This document shows positions 42,170 through 50,090 of a stretch of DNA of 64,000 nucleotides, in pieces; position 1 is the first letter of the stretch; each line of letters begins with the position of its first letter. The stretch comes from Bacteroidetes bacterium HGW-Bacteroidetes-8 (GTDB taxonomy: Bacteria > Bacteroidota > Bacteroidia > Bacteroidales > UBA932). Both the position numbers and the translations under genes were made by a program. The stretch is from NCBI GenBank assembly GCA_002840895.1, contig PHCZ01000008.1:62001-126000 (forward strand), read 5' to 3'. The notes below the pieces were generated by a model that did no database searches, was not told where the DNA came from, and saw only the letters and a list, made by a program, of their open reading frames with translations.

Positions 42170-44158
42170 CTTGTCATCTGCAATATTAGGTAATGTAACC
42201 TTAAGCAAAGGCGTTCGCTCCATCTCTCTCTTAATTGCAAATATTGCCGCCTCATTGCGGGCCCAAGCCCGGCGTGAAATTCCGTTATTTACATCCCAGT
42301 GAAGCATCCCTTTAATTCTCCTTTCAGACTCTTCGCCTCCATCAATTACCATCCCAAAACCGCCGTTAATAACCTCACCCCAGCCAACTCCGCCGCCATT
42401 ATGAATGGATACCCAGGTCGCTCCCCGGAAAGAGTCGCCGATTACATTATGAATTGCCATATCTGCAGTGAAGCTGGATCCATCATAGATATTTGAGGTC
42501 TCCCTGTATGGGGAGTCTGTTCCGGAGACGTCGTGGTGGTCACGGCCAAGTACAATAGGAGCTGAGATTCTACCCTCCTTTATAGCCCGGTTCATTGCCA
42601 ATGCTATCTCAACTCTGCCCTGTGCGTCTGCATAGAGAATTCTAGCCTGAGAACCAACAACAAGCTTATTTGCTCCGGCCTCTTTAATCCAGTGAATGTT
42701 GTCTGCCATCTGAGTTTTAATCTCCAAAGGGGCATCCCTCATTATTCTCTCCATCACCTCTGCCGCAATAAGGTCACTCTGTGCAAGATCCTCCTCTTTT
42801 GATGAGGTACATACCCATCTGTAAGGGCCAAATCCATAGTCAAAGAAGAGAGGACCCATTATATCCTGTACATAAGATGGGTACCTGAATCGTCCATCCT
42901 CAAGTAGAATATCTGCTCCGGCCCTTGATGCCTCCAGCAGAAATGCATTCCCATAATCAAAGAAGTACATACCCCTTGATGTAAGGGTGTTTATGGCATT
43001 GGCGTGACGGCGAAGTGTTGCCTGAACCTCATTCTTAAACTTAGCCGGCTCTTCTGCCATCATTCTGTTAGACTCTTCAAAGCTTATTCCGACCGGGTAG
43101 TATCCTCCTGACCAAGGATTGTGAAGAGATGTCTGGTCGCTTCCCAAATCCGGTACTACTCCCGACTCTATAAACTTCTCCCACAAATCTACAATATTTC
43201 CCTGGTAGGCAATAGAGACTGCCTCCTTTAATTCGCGGGCCTTGACGACACGTTTGATTAGCATATCGAGATCGGTATAAACCTCATCTACCCAGCCCTG
43301 TGAGTGTCTAGTATGCACTGCTTTAGGATTAATCTCTGCAACAACACCAATTACGCCTGCAATTACAGCCGCTTTTGGTTGTGCCCCGGACATTCCTCCC
43401 AGACCTGAGCTTACAAAAATTTTACTTCGAATATCTTCATTAGTGTTATTTCCCTTCATTCTTGCTGCATTGAGAACAGTAATTGTAGTCCCGTGAACAA
43501 TTCCTTGAGGTCCTATATACATAAAAGATCCTGCAGTCATCTGACCATATTGAGATACTCCTAATGCATTGAATTTTTCCCAATGCTCTTTATCTGAGTA
43601 GTTGGGAATAACCATTCCATTGGTCACTACAACTCTGGGTGCCTCTTTATGTGATGGAAAGAGTCCCATTGGGTGGCCGGAATAGAGGACAAGAGTCTGC
43701 TCATCCGTCATCTCGGCAAGATATTTCATTGTAAGAAGATACTGAGCCCAGTTCTGAAATACTGCTCCGTTACCTCCGTAAGTAATTAGCTCGTGAGGAT
43801 GTTGAGCTACTGCATAATCCAGATTATTACTTAACATAAGCATAATTGCGGCCGCCTGAACAGATTTGTGGGGGAACTCATAAATGGACCTCGCTTCGAT
43901 CTTGTATGTTGGTCGATATCTGTACATATAGATCCTTCCATAATCTGCAAGCTCTTTTGCAAACTCTGGAGCAAGAATCTCGTGCATCTCTTTAGGAAAG
44001 TAACGCAATGCGTTCCTGAGTGCTAGTTTTTTCTCCTGAAGGTTGAGAATATCTTTTCTCTTGGGGGCGTGATTAATCTGATTTTCCCACTCTCTTACCG
44101 GAGGAATCCTATCTGGAATTCCTGCTAGGATATCTCTTTGAAACGAATCTATAGACAT
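42119..44158 (-). CDS. hutU: Urocanate hydratase
   Basis: 679 residues from the ATG at 44158, with a -7 box 24 nt before it; an upstream in-frame ATG is excluded. The NAD-binding and active-site pattern of urocanase is present, with GSLGGMSGAQ-type SGLGGMSGAQPKA and the conserved ...GPFRIGRDHH-type block seen as VLGRDHHDVSGTDSP. It converts urocanate to imidazolonepropionate in histidine degradation. No other hut genes are in the window. Its C-terminal codons overlap the lipocalin gene. Confidence 0.93.
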   Translation of the reverse strand: MSIDSFQRDILAGIPDRIPPVREWENQINHAPKRKDILNLQEKKLALRNALRYFPKEMHEILAPEFAKELADYGRIYMYRYRPTYKIEARSIYEFPHKSVQAAAIMLMLSNNLDYAVAQHPHELITYGGNGAVFQNWAQYLLTMKYLAEMTDEQTLVLYSGHPMGLFPSHKEAPRVVVTNGMVIPNYSDKEHWEKFNALGVSQYGQMTAGSFMYIGPQGIVHGTTITVLNAARMKGNNTNEDIRSKIFVSSGLGGMSGAQPKAAVIAGVIGVVAEINPKAVHTRHSQGWVDEVYTDLDMLIKRVVKARELKEAVSIAYQGNIVDLWEKFIESGVVPDLGSDQTSLHNPWSGGYYPVGISFEESNRMMAEEPAKFKNEVQATLRRHANAINTLTSRGMYFFDYGNAFLLEASRAGADILLEDGRFRYPSYVQDIMGPLFFDYGFGPYRWVCTSSKEEDLAQSDLIAAEVMERIMRDAPLEIKTQMADNIHWIKEAGANKLVVGSQARILYADAQGRVEIALAMNRAIKEGRISAPIVLGRDHHDVSGTDSPYRETSNIYDGSSFTADMAIHNVIGDSFRGATWVSIHNGGGVGWGEVINGGFGMVIDGGEESERRIKGMLHWDVNNGISRRAWARNEAAIFAIKREMERTPLLKVTLPNIADDKLIDLTADHTFNVKPKI

Positions 44159-44182
44159 AATTGCATTATAATTAGAGGGGTG

Positions 44183-44190
44183 CAAATTTA
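44183..44190 (-). promoter_or_regulatory. Predicted -7 box for hutU
   Basis: The minus strand reads TAAATTTG, perfect TAnnTTTG match, 24 nt before the ATG at 44158. Confidence 0.6.
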
Positions 44191-44232
44191 ATAAAAAAAG
44201 TGTGAAAAATTGTCGAATATCAAAAAAATGAC

Positions 44233-44240
44233 TACTTTTG
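44233..44240 (+). promoter_or_regulatory. Predicted -7 box for rpsU
   Basis: TACTTTTG with an ATTG at 44209-44212 about 20 bp upstream as the -33 element. ATG is 28 nt downstream. One of the best full promoters in the window. Confidence 0.65.
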
Positions 44241-44250
44241 CAGCCCAACA

Positions 44251-44260
44251 AAAGGAGGTG
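44251..44260 (+). promoter_or_regulatory. Extended Shine-Dalgarno sequence of rpsU
   Basis: AAAGGAGGTG is complementary over 10 nt to the 3' end of 16S rRNA and lies 8 nt before the ATG at 44269. Rules out the GTG at 44260, which lies inside it. Confidence 0.75.
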
Positions 44261-44268
44261 TGTACGAT

Positions 44269-44460
44269 ATGATCATAGTGCCAATCAAAGAGGGTGAAAA
44301 CATCGAAAGAGCGCTTAAAAAATTTAAGCGTAAGTTTGAAAAGACAGGAACCATCCGAGAACTTAGAAGTAGAAAGACATTCGTTAAGAGTTCCGTAAAG
44401 AGACGTGACGAGGTTAAAAAAGCAGTATATGTTCAAAATCTGCGTCTGAACGAAGAGTAG
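44269..44460 (+). CDS. rpsU: 30S ribosomal protein bS21
   Basis: 63 residues, highly basic, with MIIVPIKEGENIERALKKF at the N-terminus, typical of bS21. The protein binds near the 3' end of 16S rRNA and in Bacteroidota helps hide the anti-Shine-Dalgarno sequence. It has a long Shine-Dalgarno sequence, its own promoter and a terminator at 44483-44524, so it is monocistronic. Confidence 0.97.
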   Translation: MIIVPIKEGENIERALKKFKRKFEKTGTIRELRSRKTFVKSSVKRRDEVKKAVYVQNLRLNEE

Positions 44461-44482
44461 TCTTATAATATATCAGAAGCGT

Positions 44483-44524
44483 AAAAATGATGCTTTGTTT
44501 TATAACAAAGTGTCATTTTTTTTT
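44483..44524 (+). terminator. Rho-independent terminator after rpsU
   Basis: AAAAATGA and CTTTGTT on the left pair with AACAAAG and TCATTTTT on the right around a short loop, with a TG/TG mismatch, followed by TTTT. It ends 11 nt before the Xer gene. Confidence 0.8.
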
Positions 44525-44534
44525 ATTAAATTAG

Positions 44535-45446
44535 ATGCGGATTATGAGATCGAACGAGTCATTTATTGAACACTTGAGAGTGCAAAAAAGATACTCTCCC
44601 AGAACTCTGAATATATACACAGAGAGTATCAACGAGCTCTATAGCTTTATCTCGCCTCAACAGGAGGAGGTTGAAGAGGGTCTGCTGGTACCTTCACAAA
44701 TCAGAGCTTTTGTTGTTGCCTCTCTTAAAAGGGGGCTATCTCCAAGAACGGTGAATCTGAAACTATCTGCAATAAGCAGTTACTGCAATTTCCTTGTAAA
44801 GCAGGGTACAATCAAGGTCAATCCTGTAAAAAGAATCCAACGCCCTAAAGAGGCTAAGAGGTTGCCTGAGTTTTATACTACAGCGGCAATGGAGGGCTAC
44901 TTTTCTAAAGAGGTTGCTTCTGATGATCTTTTCGCTATTCGAGATAAAGTCATAGTATCAACCCTTTACTGTACAGGTATGAGACGGGCAGAGCTTGCAT
45001 CCCTTAAAATTTCTGACTGGGACAAATCCCGTTCTCTCTTTCGCGTTACAGGTAAGGGGGATAAAACCAGAGAGGTTCCCATTCCTGACTCTCTCTCAAA
45101 AGAGTTATCGGCCTATCTTCTATTGATGAAAGAGTATTACACGGAAAACAGAGAGAAGAGGCTTTTTTTAACCGATACAGGAGAACCAATGTACCTTTCA
45201 TTTGTTAATAAAATAGTGAAGAGGGAGCTAACCGGAAACGAGGGCTTTTCCGGTAAGAGGAGCCCACATATGTTAAGGCACTCATTTGCAACGCACCTGC
45301 TCAATAATGGCGCAGATCTTAACAGCATAAAGGAGGCTCTTGGTCACTCATCGTTGGCAGCTACACAGGTTTACACACATAATTCGTTTGAAAATCTAAA
45401 GAAAACATTTCTAACCGCTCATCCAAGAGCAAAAAAAGGAGGTTAA
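44535..45446 (+). CDS. Tyrosine recombinase, XerC/XerD type
   Basis: 303 residues. SAM-like N-terminal domain (SFIEHLRVQKRYSPRTLNIYTESI) followed by a catalytic domain with TGMRRAEL (first Arg), HMLRHSFATHLLNNG (His-x-x-Arg), LGHSSLAATQVYTH (His and nucleophile Tyr). Length and lack of a mobile element around it fit a chromosome dimer-resolving Xer enzyme rather than an integrase. Start is either here or 9 nt later. Followed 2 nt later by a ribosome-hibernation factor. Confidence 0.88.
   Translation: MRIMRSNESFIEHLRVQKRYSPRTLNIYTESINELYSFISPQQEEVEEGLLVPSQIRAFVVASLKRGLSPRTVNLKLSAISSYCNFLVKQGTIKVNPVKRIQRPKEAKRLPEFYTTAAMEGYFSKEVASDDLFAIRDKVIVSTLYCTGMRRAELASLKISDWDKSRSLFRVTGKGDKTREVPIPDSLSKELSAYLLLMKEYYTENREKRLFLTDTGEPMYLSFVNKIVKRELTGNEGFSGKRSPHMLRHSFATHLLNNGADLNSIKEALGHSSLAATQVYTHNSFENLKKTFLTAHPRAKKGG
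45438..45443 (+). promoter_or_regulatory. Shine-Dalgarno sequence of the hibernation-factor gene
   Basis: AGGAGG, 4 nt before the ATG at 45448, lies inside the 3' end of the Xer gene and implies efficient re-initiation on a shared mRNA. Confidence 0.5.
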
Positions 45447-45447
45447 T

Positions 45448-45741
45448 ATGGACATCAGAATTCAGTCCCTTAAGTTTGATGCAGACACAAAACTGATCAC
45501 ATTTATCGAGAAGAAGCTTGCTAAGCTTCCTAAATACTACGATGAAATTCGCAGTATTGAGGTCAACCTTAGTTTATTGCCGGATTTTGAAAACAAGAAG
45601 GTTCAGTTTAAGATTTTTATACCGGGCAACGACCTGGTAGTTGAGCGCCACTCTTCAAGATTTGAAGATGCAGTGGTAGATTGCATAAGTGTCCTGAAAG
45701 ATCTGCTAGTAAAAGTTAAAGAGAAAAAGAGAGAGATTTAG
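45448..45741 (+). CDS. Short ribosome hibernation-promoting factor, HPF/RaiA family
   Basis: 97 residues of the S30AE fold. MDIRIQSLKFDADTKLITFIEKKLAKL matches the N-terminal strand-helix, and VDCISVLKDLLVKVKEKKREI the basic C-terminal helix. Short HPF lacks the C-terminal dimerisation domain of long HPF. It binds the 30S decoding region in stationary phase. Coupled to the Xer gene by a 1-nt gap, a common Bacteroidota arrangement. Confidence 0.9.
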   Translation: MDIRIQSLKFDADTKLITFIEKKLAKLPKYYDEIRSIEVNLSLLPDFENKKVQFKIFIPGNDLVVERHSSRFEDAVVDCISVLKDLLVKVKEKKREI

Positions 45742-45745
45742 TTAT

Positions 45746-46735
45746 CTATAAAAACATCTCCAGAAACTCCTCTTCGGTTATATTGCTAAAATAGTCGGAG
45801 AGGTTTATTCTTTTCAACTCCTCTCTTAGATCCTGCCCGTTTATACTCCATCCGCGCATTATATTCTCAAGCTCTGCAGTCTCTTTTGTGAAGAAGTAGT
45901 TACCGTGAAAACGTATATCTTTAATGACTCCCCTCTCTATCTCCAAGTAGAGTTCAAAAAGCCCCCAGTCAAACCTTTTAATCTTTGAATACCCGAATGC
46001 AGGTGAAGAGCCAAAGTTCCACGACTCTTTAGAGTACTTCTCCATCTTTAGTCTGGCAATCTCCTTAAGATCTTTAGGTGTATAGGAGTAGAGACGATAT
46101 TTTCCGTCGTTTTTATCAAGTATAAACTTCTCGAGAAAAGAGATAAACTCCTCTACACTCATATCATTGGTAAGGTGTTCACTAATATTTGTTACCCTTG
46201 ATCTGTTGGATTTTACCCCCTTCCCCTCAAATTGTTCGGGTCTGTTTGCAAGAGCCTCACTGAGGTTATCCATCGACGAACAGAAGAGAAGGGTGCCGTG
46301 TTGGAGAACCCTCTCTTTAAATACTGCAACAGCATTACCGGAGAACTTTTTTCCACCTATTACAAGATCATTTCTCCCCATAAGTGATGCCTCTATCCCC
46401 AAAATTTTAAGCGCTTCAATTATTGGTTTTGTAAACCTGGCGAACATCTCTGAGCTCTCCTCCTTTGTTGACCTATTGTCTATGAATGTAAAATTCACAT
46501 TACCCAAATCGTGAAATACCGCTCCTCCTCCTGACAATCTTCTCACCACCTTGATGTTGTTCCTCTTTACATAATCTAGATTAATCTCTGCATATGCGTT
46601 CTGATGCAGTCCGATTATTATTGAGGAGTCATTTCGCCATAGACGAAAAACCGGCTCTTTGAAGGTTTTGAAAAGGTACTCCTCAGTTGCCAGGTTCCAT
46701 TGCGGGTCAGTTGAATGATCAATTATATAATACAT
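45746..46735 (-). CDS. lplA: Lipoate-protein ligase A
   Basis: 329 residues. The lipoate-binding motif VVRRLSGGGAVFHDLGNVNFTF and the Lys motif KKFSGNAVAVF are visible, and the C-terminal accessory domain gives full length. It attaches free lipoate to 2-oxoacid dehydrogenase or glycine cleavage proteins. Last gene of an hpt-adk-obg-PAP2-lplA operon; the gap to PAP2 is 5 nt. Confidence 0.92.
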   Translation of the reverse strand: MYYIIDHSTDPQWNLATEEYLFKTFKEPVFRLWRNDSSIIIGLHQNAYAEINLDYVKRNNIKVVRRLSGGGAVFHDLGNVNFTFIDNRSTKEESSEMFARFTKPIIEALKILGIEASLMGRNDLVIGGKKFSGNAVAVFKERVLQHGTLLFCSSMDNLSEALANRPEQFEGKGVKSNRSRVTNISEHLTNDMSVEEFISFLEKFILDKNDGKYRLYSYTPKDLKEIARLKMEKYSKESWNFGSSPAFGYSKIKRFDWGLFELYLEIERGVIKDIRFHGNYFFTKETAELENIMRGWSINGQDLREELKRINLSDYFSNITEEEFLEMFL

Positions 46736-46740
46736 AGGGT

Positions 46741-47319
46741 TTACTTTTTTGTTATACTCCTGATGAGTTTTGAATCTGCAATTTTATAAAAAAGATATCC
46801 TGAAATATATCCGAAAAGAGCCCCGAATATTATATCCGAAGGGTAGTGTCTGCCAACATATATTCTACTGTAGGAGACCAGAATAGCCCATATAAAGATA
46901 GCAATTGTGTACCTCCTGTTTCGAAAGAAGAGAGAGGTAATTGTTGCAAGCCCAAATACATTTGCCGCGTGGCTTGATACAAATCCATATAGCCCCCCTT
47001 TGCCGTCCAAAAGTCTGATAAGACCCTCCAGTGATGGATCGTGACCCGGACGCACTCTTTGGAAAAGATCCTTGATAAAACTACTGCCAATATCGGTTAA
47101 TGCAAATGTTGCCACAGCCGCAAAAAATATGGAGAGGGCATAAAGTGGTGTTTTATCCTTAAAACCATAACGGTATATAATAAAAGCCAAAATTGCAAGA
47201 TATAGAGGTATCCAGGGTGCTCTTGCAGTTAACAGCATCATCATATTATCTAAAATAGGAAAATTTAGCCCATTAATAAAGATTAAAAGTGAGCGATCTA
47301 TTTCAAGTAACCATTCCAT
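46741..47319 (-). CDS. PAP2-family phosphatase
   Basis: 192 residues, membrane protein with about five hydrophobic segments. The three PAP2 motifs are KDLFQRVRP (KX6RP), SSHAANVFG (in place of PSGH) and SRIYVGRHYPSD (SRX5HX3D). Substrates of the family include phosphatidate and undecaprenyl pyrophosphate; the latter would suit cell wall synthesis in this setting. Sits between obg and lplA. Confidence 0.9.
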   Translation of the reverse strand: MEWLLEIDRSLLIFINGLNFPILDNMMMLLTARAPWIPLYLAILAFIIYRYGFKDKTPLYALSIFFAAVATFALTDIGSSFIKDLFQRVRPGHDPSLEGLIRLLDGKGGLYGFVSSHAANVFGLATITSLFFRNRRYTIAIFIWAILVSYSRIYVGRHYPSDIIFGALFGYISGYLFYKIADSKLIRSITKK

Positions 47320-47329
47320 ACGATCTCTT

Positions 47330-48322
47330 TTAGTTGTTCAACATCCCCCAGAGTGTATCGGTCAGTTTTTCAAGACCCTTCCCTGTATAAGAGGAGATAA
47401 ATATGTGGGGGATTTTACGGGGCAGATGCTTTTTGAGCATACTCTCCAACTCCTGGTCAAGAAGATCTGCCTTTGTAATTGCAAGAAGCCTATCTTTATC
47501 CAGAAGCTCTGGATTGAACATCTTTAGCTCTTTTAGCAGAATCTTATACTCCTGGGAGATATCTTTGCTATCTGCAGGAATCATAAAGAGCAGCATAGAG
47601 TTCCTCTCGATATGCTTGAGGAATCTTAATCCAAGACCCTTCCCCTCGTGTGCTCCCTCAATAATGCCGGGGATATCTGCCATAACAAAAGATTTGTGGT
47701 CACGGCACTCAACAATTCCAAGGTTTGGTTCAAGTGTTGTGAAGGGGTAGTCTGCAATTTTTGGTTTTGCTGCAGATATTTTTGAGAGAAGGGTAGATTT
47801 TCCCGCATTGGGAAATCCAACCAGCCCTACATCTGCCAACACCTTTAGTTCCAGTATATACCAATTCTCGCTACCCTCTTCGCCCGGTTGTGAAAATCTT
47901 GGAGTCTGGTTTGTTGCGCTTTTAAAAAAGGCATTTCCCATTCCTCCACGTCCACCTTTTGCCAGAACAACCTCCTCTCCGTTTGTTGTGATCTCAAAAA
48001 GGACTTCACCTGTATCTGCAATCTTTGCTACAGTACCTAATGGTACATCAAGATAGATGTCGCTACCGTCGGCTCCGTGGCAAAGAGCTCCGCTGCCGCG
48101 TCCACCGTGATCTGCCCTAATGTGTTTTCTGTATTTAAGGTGTATAAGCGTCCAGAACTGAGAGTTTCCCCTAAGTATTACGTGACCGCCTCTTCCTCCG
48201 TCTCCCCCGTCGGGCCCCCCTTTGGGAATAAATTTTTCCCTCCTCAGGTGTACCGACCCTTTACCTCCGTTTCCCGAAGCGCAAAAGATCCTTACATAAT
48301 CTACAAAATTGGAATTACTCAT
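47330..48322 (-). CDS. obg: GTPase ObgE (CgtA)
   Basis: 330 residues: glycine-rich Obg fold (about 1-158, [20 protein letters not shown]), then a GTPase domain with G1 [10 protein letters not shown]3 DIPGIIEG, G4 TKAD. Essential GTPase in 50S assembly and stringent control. The extra C-terminal OCT domain is absent, as usual for this phylum. Stop overlaps nothing; start overlaps the adk stop by 8 nt. Confidence 0.96.
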   Translation of the reverse strand: MSNSNFVDYVRIFCASGNGGKGSVHLRREKFIPKGGPDGGDGGRGGHVILRGNSQFWTLIHLKYRKHIRADHGGRGSGALCHGADGSDIYLDVPLGTVAKIADTGEVLFEITTNGEEVVLAKGGRGGMGNAFFKSATNQTPRFSQPGEEGSENWYILELKVLADVGLVGFPNAGKSTLLSKISAAKPKIADYPFTTLEPNLGIVECRDHKSFVMADIPGIIEGAHEGKGLGLRFLKHIERNSMLLFMIPADSKDISQEYKILLKELKMFNPELLDKDRLLAITKADLLDQELESMLKKHLPRKIPHIFISSYTGKGLEKLTDTLWGMLNN

Positions 48323-48902
48323 TTTTTATACTCTCCATTATTCGGCAGATATTCTTAAAGATATCTTCAACGGGGAGATCCCCTTTGATTGGAAAATATT
48401 TGCCTCTCTCTTTATAATATGCGATAAGTGGTTCTGTCTTTTTATGATAGGTCTGAATCCTGCAAAGGATTGTATCTATTGAGGAGTCATCGGTTCTACC
48501 CTCAATCTCGGCTCTTTTGTTGATTCTCTCAACTATAAGAGAGTCATCTACCTCCAGAGAGAGAACGGCGTTGACACTCCTTTTTTTATGATGCTGCAAA
48601 AGTTGGTCAAAAGCTTTTGCCTGACTAATGGTTCTGGGGAATCCATCAAAGATAAACCCCTTAACAGAAGGTTCAGCTTCACATATAACTTTGCGAATCA
48701 TCTCAAGAACTATAGAGTCATCTACAAAACTTCCCTTTTCAATTAAACTCTTTGCGATAACTCCTATTTCGCTCTTCTTTTCAATCTCCTCCCTGAGCAG
48801 CTGACCGGTTGAAATATGTTTAAGCTTGTATTTCTCTACCAGTAGTGAAGATTGGGTACCTTTTCCTGCACCCGGAGGACCAAATATTATGTAATACTTC
48901 AT
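48315..48902 (-). CDS. adk: Adenylate kinase
   Basis: 195 residues. P-loop [13 protein letters not shown] at about residues 5-17, DGFPRT motif, and a short LID ([13 protein letters not shown]) with no zinc cysteines. It interconverts ATP, AMP and ADP. Its ATG overlaps the stop of hpt by 4 nt. Short LID form is usual for Bacteroidota. Confidence 0.95.
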   Translation of the reverse strand: MKYYIIFGPPGAGKGTQSSLLVEKYKLKHISTGQLLREEIEKKSEIGVIAKSLIEKGSFVDDSIVLEMIRKVICEAEPSVKGFIFDGFPRTISQAKAFDQLLQHHKKRSVNAVLSLEVDDSLIVERINKRAEIEGRTDDSSIDTILCRIQTYHKKTEPLIAYYKERGKYFPIKGDLPVEDIFKNICRIMESIKNE

Positions 48903-49453
48903 CCGGTGATATCAGATTCGTCCAGGACATAAATATCTTTATACTGCCTGCCAAGTTCGTTGTAATCCAGACCATATCCAACTATAAAATCATTTGGAAT
49001 AGCCATTGCGACATAGTCAATTTTAAGCTCCTTTTTATATGCATCAGGTTTTAGGAGGAGGGTGCAAAACTTTATAGAAGAGGCACCTCTCTCTTTTAGA
49101 ATTGAGTGCAGATCTACAATGGTATTACCTGTGTCGACAATATCTTCAATCACAATTACCTCTCTCCCGGAGACCTCAGTTGAGAGCCCCAGGATCTCTT
49201 TTATCTGACCGGTAGTCTCGGTTCCGCTGTAGGATGAGAGCTTTATAAAGGATATTTCGCAAGGGAAATCAATTTTTTTGAGCAAATCTGCAGCAAACAT
49301 AAAGGATCCGTTTAGCACGGAAAGGAAAAGCGGAGCCTCTCTCTCTCTGTACTCATTGTTGAGTACTCCGGCAACATCACCTATAGAATCAACAATTTTT
49401 TTATTTGGGATAAAAAGCCTGAAGTGTTTGTCGTGTAATTTTATTCGCTCCAT
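48899..49453 (-). CDS. hpt: Hypoxanthine phosphoribosyltransferase
   Basis: 184 residues from the ATG at 49453; the longer frame to 49624 would run into the divergent purE gene and its promoter. The PRPP-binding motif VIVIEDIVDTGNTI is diagnostic, and MAIPNDFIVGYGLDYNE is the C-terminal signature. Salvages hypoxanthine and guanine. First gene of hpt-adk-obg-PAP2-lplA and divergent from purE, so purine salvage and purine synthesis start from the same intergenic region. Confidence 0.94.
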   Translation of the reverse strand: MERIKLHDKHFRLFIPNKKIVDSIGDVAGVLNNEYREREAPLFLSVLNGSFMFAADLLKKIDFPCEISFIKLSSYSGTETTGQIKEILGLSTEVSGREVIVIEDIVDTGNTIVDLHSILKERGASSIKFCTLLLKPDAYKKELKIDYVAMAIPNDFIVGYGLDYNELGRQYKDIYVLDESDITG

Positions 49454-49486
49454 ACTCAATTTATTTGTGTGGGCGAAATTAATCAT

Positions 49487-49494
49487 TATTTTTG
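49487..49494 (+). promoter_or_regulatory. Predicted -7 box for purE
   Basis: TATTTTTG, perfect TAnnTTTG match, 26 nt before the ATG at 49521. The opposite strand nearby has TAATTTCG, one mismatch, as the likely hpt box. Confidence 0.55.
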
Positions 49495-49520
49495 TCCTAA
49501 ACAATTTTGTATAAAAAACG

Positions 49521-50033
49521 ATGAATCCACTAGTTAGTATTATTATGGGCAGCACCTCGGATCTCGTGGTGATGAAGCAGGCCGCACAATTTCTCAATGA
49601 TATGGAGATACCCTTTGAAATCAACGCCCTCTCTGCTCACAGAGTTCCGGAGCAGGTGGCCAAGTTTGCAAAGGAGGCCCATTTAAGAGGCGTAAAGGTT
49701 ATAATTGCTGGAGCGGGTGGTGCAGCTCATCTTCCGGGAGTAATTGCCGCTTTTACTCCACTTCCGGTAATTGGAGTTCCGGTTAAATCTTCAATATCTA
49801 TGGATGGCTGGGACTCTGTCCTCTCAATTCTTCAAATGCCGGCAGGAATTCCGGTTGCAACAATGTCACTGGATGGTGCAAGAAATGCCGGGATCCTCGC
49901 TTTTCAGATACTTGCAACCTCAGACGAAGTTCTTTTACAAAAGATGCTCACTTTTAAAGAGGAGTTGGCATTGAAAATATTGAGTGCAAACAAGGAGTTG
50001 GAGGAGGTAAAATACCCATTTAAAGTCAATTAA
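49521..50033 (+). CDS. purE: N5-carboxyaminoimidazole ribonucleotide mutase PurE
   Basis: 170 residues, normal class I PurE length. SIIMGSTSDLVVM at about residues 5-17, SAHRVPEQV and AGAGGAAHLPGV are the active-site blocks. Acts in de novo purine synthesis. The ATG is supported by a -7 box 26 nt upstream. Followed by a short hairpin (50045-50064) and the HhH-barrel gene. Confidence 0.96.
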   Translation: MNPLVSIIMGSTSDLVVMKQAAQFLNDMEIPFEINALSAHRVPEQVAKFAKEAHLRGVKVIIAGAGGAAHLPGVIAAFTPLPVIGVPVKSSISMDGWDSVLSILQMPAGIPVATMSLDGARNAGILAFQILATSDEVLLQKMLTFKEELALKILSANKELEEVKYPFKVN

Positions 50034-50044
50034 AATGCAATTAA

Positions 50045-50064
50045 TCAGGTCTTTACTGACCTGA
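50045..50064 (+). repeat. Short stem-loop after purE
   Basis: TCAGGTC and GACCTGA (7 bp) close a 6-nt loop; no T run follows, so it is at best a weak terminator. Confidence 0.35.
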
Positions 50065-50090
50065 AAACATTATTAATATGTGCGGGAGAT

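Noticed and set aside
44535-45446. Integrase of a mobile element
   Set aside because: No attachment-site repeats, tRNA or cargo genes are near, and the pairing with the hibernation factor is typical of chromosomal Xer.
49454-49624. N-terminal extension of hpt by 57 residues
   Set aside because: It would cross the purE start and promoter, and the family begins at MERIKLHDKHF.
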